Shown here: positions 11,615 to 23,118 of the stretch, in pieces
Numbering within the stretch: position 1 is the first letter of the stretch
How the letters are laid out: each line of letters opens with the position of its first letter
Assembly: GCA_947579665.1 (NCBI GenBank)
Contig: OX388343.1
Span: 105,777,657-105,841,656, forward strand
Source: Sympetrum striolatum
Lineage: Eukaryota; Arthropoda; Insecta; Odonata; Libellulidae
Length of the DNA stretch: 64,000 nt
Reading direction: 5' to 3'
The notes under the pieces: generated by a model
What the model saw: the letters and a program-made list of their open reading frames with translations, nothing else
Database searches by the model: none
Told to the model about the DNA's origin: nothing
Program-made: the position numbers and the translations under genes

Positions 11615-12698
11615 TACGAGTAAAATGTAGCTTGCATACTGCAAGCAGATCGGCAATACTAATTTCATATCGGCATCATATCGTGACGGTCCTCAAAATA
11701 AAAACAAAAAGGATTGAAATTTTGCTTAAAATTCGCTGTAATTTAAGCACCTAGCATCGAGCCCGGGTCTTACTGGTGATCTTACTATGCAGCACAATAG
11801 AAGATCACCATCTCTAACCATGTGTGAAAATTCAAGCAGAAATATTGGCTACAACTGCCTCAAAAGACGTTCTAATTTTTACGAATGTAAATGGCTCTCT
11901 GGATGCGAACCAAGGACAATCTTGGAAATCTAAAACATGATTTTGAAAATTATTTATGATCTTTATCTACATCCCAAATTTCCGGTTTCTATATTATTGG
12001 GAAAGGTTTCAAAATAATTCCTAAAAATCGGATCAACTTCTGATTGCAGAGACACCTGGTGTCGAACCCAGGAAATAGTGTAAGCTGTGTATGCACAGTT
12101 TGATTTGTAAAGACTTAGTCTTCTATCATGCAAACTTTGAAGTCCATAGCATGCCGGGAAGTACCCAAATTTTGTTTCCGTTATCTCCGTAAGAAATGCA
12201 TTGAGAATTGCAAATTGCCCTCTGGGATCGAACCAAGGACCATCAGCGAACATGTAAAATTTGATTATGAAATATATTCATGATATCTATCCACGTGCTG
12301 AGTTTCAAGTATCCATGTTTTCAGGAAAGGATCCAAAAAAAATATTCAAAATCGCCTCAATGCATTTTAAACGGCCGATTTTTGCCCCAACCTAGCATCG
12401 AACCATGGACAATATTCAAAGATGTCTTTCTGATTTACGTTGGAGTTACACGGCTTCTTGCGATCCCTCGAATTTCAACTCTCTCCTTTTCCGGGAAGTG
12501 CCTCAAAAAATTTTTCGAAAATCCCTGCCATGTATCCTTATGGAGAAAATTGCGACTTTGGGGCCTCCTGGAATCGAACCCATGACACCGAGGAACAAAG
12601 TCGGCTTTTTCCTGGAGGTTACACGTCATGGCCATAACGTCGTAAAAATTTCAAGACGGTGGCACTTGTGGAACATGGTTAGAATTTTGATCCCCTAT
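11615..12698 (-). repeat. T-arm unit 1
   Basis: Reads on the minus strand. The TTCGA cores, seen as TCGAA (or TCGAG/GCGAA) on the plus strand, fall near 11757, 11903, 12063, 12230, 12397 and 12573. It begins (plus strand) with TACGAGTAAAATGTAGC and ends near GATCCCCTATGAATG. Confidence 0.85.
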
Positions 12699-12737
12699 GA
12701 ATGAATGAATGAATGAATGAGTGAGTGTGTATATAGG

Positions 12738-13812
12738 TACGAGTAAAATGTAGCTTGCATACTGCAAGCAGATCGGCAATACTAATTTCATATCGGCATT
12801 ATTTCGGGACGGTTCTCAATAGAAAAATAAGGATTGAAAATATTCTTAAAATTCGCTGCAATCTTATCGTCTGGAATCGAACCCGGGTCAAACTGGTGAA
12901 CTTACTATGCAGCACTATAGAAGTACACCATCTTTGACTGTGTGTGAAAATTCAAGCAGAAATTTTGTCTACAACTGCCTCAAAAGACGTTCTAATTTTC
13001 ACGAATTTAAATGGCTCTTTGGATTCGAACCAAGGACGGTCTTGGAAATCTAAAAAATTTTTCTGAAAGTTATTTATGATCTCTATCTATATGCCGAATT
13101 TCAAGTTTCTATATTGCTGGGAAAGGGTTCAAAATAATTATTGAAAATCGGATCAGTTACTGATTGTAGATACGCCTGGTGTCGAACCCAGGACACATTG
13201 ACAGCTGGGAATGCACAGTTTGATTTGTATACACTTAATCTTTCTGAATGCAAAGTTAGAAGTCTTTATCGTGCCGGGAAGTACCTATAATTTGTTTCCG
13301 TTATCTCCGTAAGAAATGCATTGAGGAATTTAAATGGCCCTCTGGGATCGAACCAAGGACCATCAGCGAATATGTAAAATTTGATCCTGAAATTTATTAT
13401 TGATCTCCAACTCCATGCCGAATTTCAAGTTTCCATGCCATCGGGAAAGGGTCCAAAAAAAATCTTAAAAATCGCCACAATGCATTTTAAACGGCCGATT
13501 TTTGCCTTGACCTAGCATCGAACCCAGGTTATTTTTTGTAAAACTCATTTATGTTTTCGATAGATCATGACCATATATAAAGGCTCCTAGAGTTTCGATT
13601 CTCTACCTATCCGGGAAGTGTTTTTTAAAAATTCCCGAAAATCTAAGCAATGCATTTAAACGGGAAAAATCGGGACTTTGGGGCCCTCTGGAATCGAACC
13701 CATGACACTGAGAATCAAAATCATAATTTTTCAGGCGGTTAATTGTTATGGCCAATACGCAGTAAAAATTTGAACTCAATCACGCTAGTGGTTTAGGCTG
13801 TGAATTTGTATC
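12738..13812 (-). repeat. T-arm unit 2
   Basis: Same orientation as unit 1, separated from it by a (TGAA)n-(GAGT)n spacer. T-arm cores lie near 12876, 13025, 13183, 13350, 13519 and 13693. It ends with TAGTGGTTTAGGCTGTGAAT, where the central inversion spacer starts. Confidence 0.85.
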
Positions 13813-13915
13813 CTATCTATCTATATACCTATCTATATACCTATCTATATACCTATCTATATATATGAATGAATCCGGAGAAGCATCTATATATAATAGA
13901 TATATATATATAGAG
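13813..13915. repeat. Central AT-rich inversion spacer
   Basis: Contains (CTATCTATATAC)n, one copy of the 29-bp minisatellite in inverted orientation and (TA)n. Sequences on both sides mirror each other (GGTTTAGGCTGTGAATTTGT on the left, ACAAACTCACAGCCTAAACC on the right). It is therefore the centre of a large palindrome. Confidence 0.85.
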
Positions 13916-15006
13916 AGGATACAAACTCACAGCCTAAACCACAAGAGGGATTGAGCTGAAATTTTTACGGCGTATTGGCCAAAACGTGTAACCACCAGGA
14001 AAAAAGCGATTTTGATCCTCAGTGTCATGGGTTCGATTCCAGAGGGCCCCAAAGTCCCGATTTTTCCCGTTTAGATGCATTTTTTTTTTTGATTTTTTTT
14101 TTTTTCGGGAATTTTTAAAAAATACTTCCGGGATAGGTAGAGAATCGAAAATCTAGGAGCCTTTATATATGGTCATGATCTATCGAAAACATAAATGAGT
14201 TTTACGGAAAATATCCTTGGTTCGATGCTAGGTCGAGGCAAAAATCGGCCGTTTAAAATGTATTGTGGAGATTTTTATGATTTTTTTTGGACCCCTTCCC
14301 GATGGCATGGAAACTTCAAATTTGGCATGGAGTTGGAGATTATAAATATATTTCATAATCAAATTTAACATATTCATTGATGGTCCTTGGTTCGATCCCA
14401 GGGCGCCATTTACATTTCTCTATGCATTTCTTACGGAGATAACGGAAACAAATTTTAGGTACTTCCCGGCATGCTATCGACTTAAAACTTAGCGTAATAA
14501 AAAAACCAGTCTTAACAAATCAAACTATGCATTTATAGCTATCGATGTGTCCTGGGTTCGACACCAGGTGTCTCTGCAATCAGAAGTTGATCCGATTTTT
14601 AGGAATTATTTTGAAACCTTTCCTATTAATATAGAAACTTGAAATTTGGCATATGGATTAAGATCATTATTAAATTTCAGAAACATTTTTTAAATTTACA
14701 AGATCGTCCTTGGTTCGGGTCTCGAGAGCCATTTACATTCGTGAACATTAGAGCGTCTTTTGAGGCAGTTGTAGCCAATATTTCTGCTTGAATTTTCACA
14801 CATAGTTAGAGATGGAGATCTTCTATTGCGCTACGTAGTAAGTTCACCAGTAAGATCCGGGTTCGATGCCAGACGATGAAATTTCAGCGAATTTTAAGAA
14901 AAATTTCAATCCTTTTTTTTTCTTTTGAGGACATTCCCGATATGATGCCGATATGAAATTAGTATTGCCGATCTGCTTGCAGTATGCAAGCAACATTTTA
15001 CTCGTA
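13916..15006 (+). repeat. T-arm unit 3
   Basis: Plus orientation. T-arm motifs near 14030, 14219, 14390, 14554, 14711 and 14862. The fifth is altered (GGTTCGGGTCTCG). It contains a long T run near 14080-14104. It ends CATTTTACTCGTA at 15006. Confidence 0.85.
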
Positions 15007-15021
15007 CCTATATATATATAT

Positions 15022-16102
15022 AGGGGATCAAAATTCTAACCATGTTCCACAAGTGCCACCGACTTGAAATTTTTACGACGTTATGGCCATAACGTGTAAC
15101 CTCCAGGAAAAAGCCGACTTTGAACCTCAGTGTCATGGGTTCGATTCCAGAAGGCCCCAAAGTCGCGATTTTCCCCATAAGAATACATGGCGGGGATTTT
15201 CGAAAATTTTTTTGAGGCACTTCCCGGAAAAGTAGAGAGTTGAAATTCGAGGGATCACTAGAAGCCGTACATATCCAACGAAAATCAAAAAGACATCTTC
15301 GAATATTGTCCATGGTTCGATGCTAGGTCGGTGCAAAAATCGGCCGTTTAAAATGCATTGCGGCGATTTTGAAGATTTTTTTTGATCCTTTCCCGGTAAC
15401 ATGGATACTTGAAACTCGGCACGTAAATAGATATCATGAACATATATTTAATAATCAAATTTTAGATGTTCGCTCATGATCCTTGGTTCGATCCCAGAGG
15501 GCCATTTGCAATTCTCAATGCATTTCTTACGGAGATAACGGAAACAAAATTAAGGTACTTCCCGGCATGCTATCGACTTCAAACTTTGCATGATAGAAGA
15601 GCAAGTCTTTACAAATCAAACTGTGCATTCACAGCTTACAATATTTCTAGGGTTCGACACCAGGTGTCTCTGTAATCATAAGTTGATACGATTTTTAGGA
15701 ATTATTTTGAAAACTTTCCCAATAATATAGAAACTTGAAATTCGGCATATAGATAGAGATCATAAATAACTTTCAGAAACATAATTTAGATTTCCAAGAT
15801 CGTCCTTGGTTCGAATCCAGAGAGCCATTTACATTCGTGAAAATTAGAACGTCTTTTGAGGCAGTTGTAGCCAATATTTCTGCTTGAATTTTCACACATA
15901 GTTAGAGACGGTGATCTTCTATTGTGCTGCATAGTAATTTACCAGTAAGATCCGGGTTCGATGCCAGACGATAAAATTGCAGCGAATTTTAAGAATATTT
16001 TGAATCATTTTTTTGTTCTTTTGAGAACCGTCCCGATATGATGCCGATATGAAATTAGTATTGCCGATCTGCTTGCAGTATGCAAGCTACTTTTTACTCG
16101 TA
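15022..16102 (+). repeat. T-arm unit 4
   Basis: Plus orientation. Six T-arm motifs near 15137, 15314, 15485, 15650, 15808 and 15955, all with the TTCGA core. The third, CCTTGGTTCGATCCCAGAGG, forms a stem around a seven-base TTCGATC loop as in a tRNA T arm. Confidence 0.85.
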
Positions 16103-16134
16103 CCTATATACACACTCACTCATTCATTCATTCA

Positions 16135-17216
16135 TAGGGCATCAAAAGTCTAAGCATGTTCCACAAGTGCCACTGACTTGAAATTTTTACGACACTATGG
16201 CCATATCGTGTAACCTCCAGAAAAAATCCGACTTTGAACCTCAGTGTCATGGGTTCGATTCCAGAAGGCCCCAAAGTCCCGATTTTCTCCATAAGGATAT
16301 ATGGTGAAGATTTTCGAAAATTTTTTTGAGGCACTTCTCGGAAAGGTAGAAAGTTGAAATTCGAGGTATCGCTAGATGCCGTGGATATCCAACGAAAACT
16401 AAAAAGACATCGCAGAACATGGTCCATGGTTCGATGCTAGGTCGGGGCAAATATCGGCCGTTTAAAATGCATTGCGGCGATTTTGAAGATTTTTTTTATA
16501 TCCTTTTCCGATAACATAGATACTTGAAACTCGGCACGTGGATTGATATCATTAATATGTTTCATAATCAAATTTTACATATTCGCTGATGGTCCTTGGT
16601 TCGATCCCTGAGGGCCATTTGCACTTCTCAATGCATTTCTTACGGAGATAACGGAAACAAAATTTAGGCACTTCCCGGCATGCTATCGACTTCAAACTTT
16701 GCATGTTAGTAGAGCAAGTCCTTAGAAATCAGACTGGGCATTCACGGCTATCAATGTGTCCTGGGTTGGACACCAGGTGTCTCTGCAATCAGAAGTTGAT
16801 CCGATATTTAGAAATTATTTTGAAACCTTTCCCAATAATATAGAAACTTGAAATTCGGGATATAGATAGAGATCATAAATAACTTTCAGAAACATGTTTT
16901 AGAATTCCAAGATCGTCCTTGGTTCGCATCCAGAGAGCACTTTACATTAGTGAAAATTAGAACGTCATTTGAGGCAGTTTTAGCCAATATTTCTGCTTGA
17001 ATTTTCACACATAGCTAGAGATGGTGATCTTTTTTTTTTCTGCAGAGAAGCTCACAGTAAAGACCCGGGTTTGATGCCAGACGATGAATTGTCAGCGAAT
17101 TTTAAGAAAAATTTCAATCCTTTTTTTTTTGATTTTGAGGACCGTCCCGATATTATGCCGATATGAAATTAGTATTGCCGATCTGCTTGCAGTATGCAAG
17201 CTACATTTTACTCGTA
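16135..17216 (+). repeat. T-arm unit 5
   Basis: Plus orientation. Motifs at about 16246-16268, 16421-16445, 16591-16616, 16756-16782, 16914-16938 and 17061-17083. Two have core changes (GGTTGGAC in the fourth, GGTTTGAT in the sixth). It ends CTCGTA at 17216, directly against the right copy of the 13-bp flanking repeat. Confidence 0.85.
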
Positions 17217-17227
17217 TTCAATATTAT

Positions 17228-18550
17228 CCCTTGGAATGACTCAAATCTACAGTTCCTTCCTTCGTTTCATCATCCGCTGGGTTTTTACGACTTCCATTAC
17301 TTTGGCTCCGAGTTCTTTCTCATGAAGGGAATTTATTTCTACATTCCAGCTGAAACTCCTTCTTATTATCAAGCTTATCGATGTTTATGTCCTGCTTCCC
17401 ACAAGAAATAAACTTCTTGCGTTCCGTTCGGGGGTTAAACGTTATTTGGCACTTTAAAGTTGTGTTGTCACTCCTAGCGTAAAATTTGTTATACCGCACT
17501 CCTAGAAAGTCCGGGGTTAAGTGATAAAAAAAAGGGAGTTTTTGCCAAGTGTCAGGGTTTCTCTTGCGAATAAAGATTAGAGGTTTTTGAAAACGAAAGA
17601 GCTTTATTTACCTTTAAGGACGACCGGTGGAAAAAGAGAGCTGCAAGTCAAAAGAGCGAAGGCGGCATAGATCCGGCGATGGATGCAGACAATTTCGCGT
17701 GGCTACAATCACACGCAATCTGTTCTTAGGGGCAAACTGCTCATTGTTTATACATTCTACGAACAAGGGAAAAATGAGTAGGAGGGGCAACCAGGTTATT
17801 GGAGACTCTGACTCTACGTTAGATCTGGTCGTTATGTGCTAAATTCGTGGCTAATTAAAACTAAGAGATCACGAGCTGCGCGATGGGAGCGAATCGGAAT
17901 TCCCTCGCCTTATCCCTTTTGTATTCGAGGTCAGTTCAAAAATGAAAATATTTTCTCCACTCCATCCCTGGTATTACAGCTTTATACTGGGTGACTGTGC
18001 TTCCCAATTACGCCAAGAAAATCCTCAATTTCGGATAAAGTTCGCGCCTCCCAATATCTCAGTTCTTCGACAGTTAAAAACGTCGTAGCGGATTTTGGAG
18101 TAGCCCTTAACAGTGCAATTTCATCAGTGAAACATACAGTGACGGAATGTAACCGTAAGAGTGTCAATTCCCGTATTTCTTTCATTCATAATTCTTCTAA
18201 AAATAATCCACTTTAAGCCACACTTCCCTTTTGGAATAAAAAACGAAGCGCTTTGTGACCGATACTAACCTAATTCTACTGAAAGCCGACATAGGACAGT
18301 GCGTGGTCCTTTATTTTCTACGAACCACCCCTAACCAAGCACTGCTTATTCTGGAGCGCTCTCTCTTACTCTCACTTAAATAATACTAGAAAAATAAAAA
18401 TGGGAACATTGTATTTAGATCTTTGATCCTTGGCAAGGATATCGTAAAAACTGCGCGGAAATGAAGAGGAAGGCAGCTATACGAGAAGAACGGCGAGTTC
18501 CTGAAAATCAATCGATAAAATGAACACTGAAGAAGAAGAAAAAAGGAAAA
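17228..18550. other. Unassigned, more GC-rich stretch
   Basis: More GC-balanced than the flanks, with short frames at 17627-17842 (plus) and 18185-17982 (minus) of 71 and 67 codons that I do not recognise. It lies between the T-arm block and the repeat at 18.55 kb. It may be part of an unidentified element; there is no support for a host gene. Confidence 0.35.
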
Positions 18551-19440
18551 GTTTTTCAGCCGCCCACATTCAAAAACGGTAGACTCAGGGATCGATAGTT
18601 CGAAATCGACTTTAAGTCATAGTCGATCGATACTGTCATGGCGTTTTAAGAGTGTAAACACCGCAAGGGAGATGGAATTGCTAGATAGATTTCTCTCCAG
18701 TTTGGTATTATTCCGTTGCAGATATTAAGACCGAGAGGACTCTTACATCTTATACAGCCTTCCGAGCATGGTTCAACTATTTCCGTTCTTTATCGCAGCC
18801 CGTTTTTAAGTAAAACAAAAAGTTTCTCCGATATGTTTTAAATCTCTCTAAAGTGCTGCACCATATTTTGTTTGTATATCAAGCTCTCAAGGAATCTTCG
18901 AATTGGGTAAAGTGAAATTTTACCTCGAATTGTTCTAAAATACTGTGCCATTTTGAAACACTTTGCTTTCCAACTAATTTTGTAGTTGTTTCTTCCGTCT
19001 CGTAAAGGTTTGTTAAGAACTGTTGTAGGTTGCGGACTGTGATTGCTGTTCTTTGTTGCACTTACTTGGTAAGCCGAGCATATGCTTCTCCGAAATTATG
19101 GTGAAAATTCACAAAATGTTTCTCTAATATGTGATTTCTCTATATTTCTAACCCTAATCTCTCTAAAGTGCTGCACCAGATCTAAGTTTTTGTTTGTATA
19201 TTAACCCAAGAAGCAGTCTTAGAAATTTTGTTAAATACTGTTCCATTATGAAATACTTTGCTTTCCAACTTATTATTTGGTTGTATCTTCCGTTTCTTCA
19301 GTCTCGTGAAGGTTTGATTAGAACTGTTATCGGTAGCCGACTGTGATCGCTGTTCTCTATTATAAATAGGAAATGCTTCATATTTTCTTTTCTGTATTCT
19401 TCTATTCATGTTTACTCTATTTAATAAACTTTGGCTCTCA
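18550..19440. repeat. Dispersed repeat family, intact copy
   Basis: 18553-18675 matches 21630-21745, and 18770-19350 matches 27775-28060. Those two pieces are the left and right flanks of the hAT element, so this is an uninterrupted copy of the sequence the hAT jumped into. Internally 18780-19070 and 19080-19400 are degenerate ~320-bp tandem units (shared TCTCTCTAAAGTGCTGCACCA and GAAACACTTTGCTTTCCAACT-like tracts). Confidence 0.75.
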
Positions 19441-21480
19441 TTGAAACATTTTGCATGATGAAATCTTTAAATTAACTATTTCAATTTATAGGAAAAAGTT
19501 GTGGATAAGAAAATAGGTTCACATTACCTATATACACTTCATGAGATCTTGAAATTAATATTTATTCTTTAGGGAATACAGGATGCAGTAGGATATTTCG
19601 TAATCTTCAGATTTTCAGAAAACATTTCGTTTTCCAAAGATTTTAGAAAGATGAGACAATTTGCTCAGAAACTAAGCATACTAAGGAAAACAAATAGCAG
19701 GCTGATAAATATTTTTACAAATATCTTTTCCAAACAGACTATTGTGGATTTCATAGATATTATGGATAAGATGGTTCAGGTTAGGGATTCAGTAATACTT
19801 TCAATCTTAAAGATAAACTGATGAATTAGCTATTCCTATAAAAGGAATGAATATTTATAAAGTTTTTTCTTTAGAAGTAGCATATCCAATTCATCCTAAG
19901 TTAATGAAAAATTCACATATCCTGAAAAGAATAGTAAAAAGCTGTTATGTATTAGGATTATTTTAACTTATTCTATTCTCTTCTTGGCAATTATGTTAGT
20001 TAATGGAAAAGTTTTTATAGCAGTTTAAATTAACAAAATCAACTGAAATAAAATACATTACAATTAGATTACAAACAGTAAGTAAAGCATTATATCATGT
20101 CATTGATATATCTTGAAACTCAATACATTTCAACTTTTGTTTGTTCTTAAGTAAATATATTGTAAAGGTCCTACTAAATTATTTATTACTTCTCAGTTCT
20201 CTTTAAAACATTGAATGCTTGACATTTCCAGGGTAATGAATTTTATTGGAAACGTGGATTGCACAAGTATATCTTTTGTATATCTTAGTCTCATTGGACA
20301 AATGGGCAATTCTCAGAGAGAGATTCCTGCTCTATTCGAAACAACAGGTCAATATGGCAATGCAGAAAGCAACTATTAGCTCGGATCCTCTCATGAGGAA
20401 TAATTTTCTTACATGTGTTAACTTTGCTAATAATACATTAACTGAACAATAAACAATGCATTTAGTCTCTCATCCTTCCATTTCTGCTTTATTTTTCCTG
20501 TGACCTCATGATGCATCCATTCCTCCCTTGCTGAAAACGTCTCTACTTGTAAAGACGTTTTCAGTTATTAGCTACATCTACTTATCCTTGCTTTTCCAGT
20601 GGTCTTTTGTATTCATGTGGACATTTTGGTTGTTTATTGCTGCATTTTTGTCATTTTCTGATAGAAATAATTCTATGAAAATCATTTTGTTTTTAATTTC
20701 GCTAATGATGCCATGTGCAAAGTAAAATACGGGATGTTCCCTTTCTTTTACTCAAAAATGAATTCATTTTCTTAGTAAAACTTTCAATTTCCAACTATTC
20801 AAATGTGAAATACAATATTGGCCTGATGGTTTCAAGGGTTATCTTTCTTAGGACACCAAAAGACCTGCCAATGGAAGTTTCCCCACCTCCGATGTATGTC
20901 ACTCATATTATCATTTCCTTAGTTTGAACACATGAGAGAGGAAATACAAAGATCATAGAAGCTCTTGACGTTTATAAGGAATCTGCCTCTCTGCGTAGTC
21001 ATCTTCTGATAGCTGGTTGGACCTTCAATCTCTCAATAACAAGTGACCAGGAAGATTGTTACTACTCGGTTTATGTCATTCCTAAGTAAACTTCTTTTAT
21101 TACATTCAATAGCAAGAGTTCAGTTAATAAGAGACCCTAATACCTACTCAGTACCAGAATGTAATCGAAAAATATCCCATTTTGCAAGAAATATTTGTGT
21201 TCGTAATGATGAAAATCAAATGAATGAATTCATAGTTTTTAAATGTATGGTGTATATGCGTAATGGATAGCATCTATACTATTCATTTTTCATGTTGCAA
21301 TCATCTTCCAAATTTGTCAAAAAATTATTTGCAAAATTTATCCGCTTATATAGTTGCTTAGGCATTGACAAAAGGTGTAACCTATTACACCCTCTCTCTC
21401 TCCCTCTCCTTGTGAGTATTTCGCTGGATGAAATCCACGAAGAGAGAGCTTGCAAATTTTCAACTTCTTTTTTCAAGCTC
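19441..21480. other. AT-rich stretch, one hairpin only
   Basis: No domain recognised in the short frames (65-75 codons). The single structured site is a hairpin at about 20532-20565 (CTGAAAACGTCT, 10-base loop, AGACGTTTTCAG). Its surroundings give no clue to function. Confidence 0.45.
20532..20565. other. Perfect 12-bp inverted repeat
   Basis: CTGAAAACGTCT and AGACGTTTTCAG separated by about 10 bases. It could be a small foldback relic or chance; there is no T tract to suggest termination. Confidence 0.7.
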
Positions 21481-21599
21481 TCATTGCAAAATTTTCAATG
21501 ATCGAGCGTCGACGCCGGAGCGATGCGGCATAAAGTGTGCCGGTTCTTCTTTCTTCCATCATCCGTCCTCCCACCCTTTCTTCCATATCTTTTCCCATC

Positions 21600-21747
21600 C
21601 ATTCACCAAAGCGACATCCTTACTTGGAAATCCTTTTCAGCCGCTCTTATTCAAAAACGTTACGCTGATACTTTGAAGTCGAATTGAAGTTGTAGTCAAT
21701 CGACACTGTCTCATGGCTGGAAGGTTTAAACGATTTAAGGGAAATAC
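21600..21747. repeat. Left half of dispersed repeat split by hAT
   Basis: Matches 18540-18675 (shared TTTTCAGCCGC, TTCAAAAACG, TAGTC.ATCGA and ACTGTC(TC)ATGGC tracts). The match stops at the hAT left end; the family resumes at about 27775. Confidence 0.75.
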
Positions 21748-21959
21748 AGGGTGTCCGCTACCCTGGAAATCCTGGAAAACCTGGAAAACTCAGGGAATTT
21801 TGTTCTTCTGGAAAACTCAGGGAATTTGGCGGGTAACCTGGAAAAATCGATGCTTTACTCTCCTTACAAAAGATCTTCCATGACTCGTGTATTTCGGTCC
21901 GTTTTACTTCTGTAAAATTCCCTGAGAGGAAGAAAGGTTTCGATGACAGTGTTGTGGTG

Positions 21960-22150
21960 ACCAATTGAAAGCTTATAAGACGTAACCGTGCTCTTTCTTT
22001 CGACTTGTAACATTTTGGCAATATCGCAAATACGCAGCATGGGATCGTACGGAGTTGCGGGTTCTAGGGGTATCCTATTTCTGTTTGGGCGTGAAAAACT
22101 GCGAATAGAGCATGATAAGAATTTGTTTTCGACTTAGGTGGTTTTGATTA
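21960..22150. repeat. ~190-bp module shared with Tigger element
   Basis: Aligns with 40740-40920: both contain GCTTATAAGACGTA(A/G)CCGTGC, a TGGT/GGCAATATCGC segment and AGAGCATGATAAGAATTTGTTT. It sits near the left end of this hAT and near the left end of the Tigger at 40.4 kb, two unrelated transposon classes. Confidence 0.75.
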
Positions 22151-23118
22151 TTAGTTGGCGTCGCAGTTTGCAGCTGAACTATCTCAGTGGATGTCAGGCG
22201 TTGTCCTCATTGAACATGTAAGTATTAACAGTTTTCTTTTACGGAGACTACCCTCTCTATTCACGACTTCGAGTCTCGAAGAATTTTCGTGATCACCTGT
22301 TCATTAAAAATTTAAAAACTCCGAATAGATTAACGAAGTATTTCAAACGAAGTTTATGTTCGTAAAATGTAGATTATTGATATGGGCATATCATTTTAAT
22401 CAATTAAAACAGTTGTATACTGCTCCTTAAAATATCTACTGAAGTATCGTTTCATTTAGAGCATAGATTGGCCGTTTAAATCTCTCCCAGGAATTGAAAC
22501 TACACAATATCTGAATTTCAATCCGTATTATAGTTTCATTTCCGGATGGTCCCTCATTATTAATGATTGCTTTTCTGAGGATATTTCTTCTGTTACTCTC
22601 CTCATACCCTCTTCTAATAGATTTCAGAAATCTACCACCGTCTTTTTCTATTCAGTCATTTTCGTGGAAATTTTTATCAGTAAAAGTACGTTAAGTAAAA
22701 TTTCATGTACTCACTTTCTCCGTAAGAAGTTAGTTTCCGTATTCACGATTCGCTGTATTCTCAGGAACGCCTCCCCCACGAATAGAGAGGGTCTCCTGTA
22801 CTTGCCTTCTTGTTTTTCGTAGTTTGACGTCAACGGTGTGTTTTGGGTATCCCGTTCTTACTTTCAAAAGCCTATGTTTCGTACTTTCTTGTATAGACCG
22901 AAGATATTGCTGTTATGAATGATAAAACTCCATTCTGATAGAATATTGTGAATATTTATCTTTGGTGGAATTTCTCAGAAATTTGGCTAAGTATTCACTG
23001 TTAAAATTTCACTATCAGAATTGCTTTATTTGCAACGAAAATTATTTGAAAGCATTAGATTTTTGAACAAGAAAAGGTATAAAGGTGTCTTTGCACGAAA
23101 AGGCGTGCACCTAGGAAA

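Larger units (their letters stand above)
11510..17216. repeat. Inverted block of five T-arm/B-box-bearing higher-order units
   Basis: Five units of about 1.08 kb: 11615-12698 and 12738-13812 in one orientation, 13916-15006, 15022-16102 and 16135-17216 in the other. They are separated by simple repeats (TGAA/GAGT/TATA type). Each unit holds six hairpins resembling a tRNA T arm, spaced 150-190 bp, giving 30 sites in all. Every unit ends with an identical tract that includes a GCTTGCA-GTA-TGCAAGC hairpin and the terminal string CATTTTACTCGTA. The block is bracketed by a 13-bp direct repeat TATTCAATATTAT (11497-11509 and 17215-17227). Between T arms the monomers share a GGCACTTCCCGG...ACTTGAAATTCGGCA tract, so the unit is a six-monomer higher-order repeat. 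No protein is encoded; open frames here are incidental. Confidence 0.9.

Noticed and set aside
12280..12704. Overlapping open frames of 65-101 codons in several frames within the T-arm units (also 11963-12253, 15008-15402, 15466-15675, 16128-16450)
   Set aside because: They recur because the units recur, occur in multiple frames and both strands, show no domain and are not preserved between units. They are shadows of a non-coding repeat.
11510..17216. Cluster of tRNA genes
   Set aside because: Only T-arm/B-box-like hairpins repeat. No acceptor stems, D arms or anticodon arms in tRNA order, and spacing is about twice the length of a tRNA.
11510..17216. CRISPR-like array
   Set aside because: Motifs are short and embedded in related, not unique, spacers of 150-190 bp in a eukaryotic context; no cas genes.
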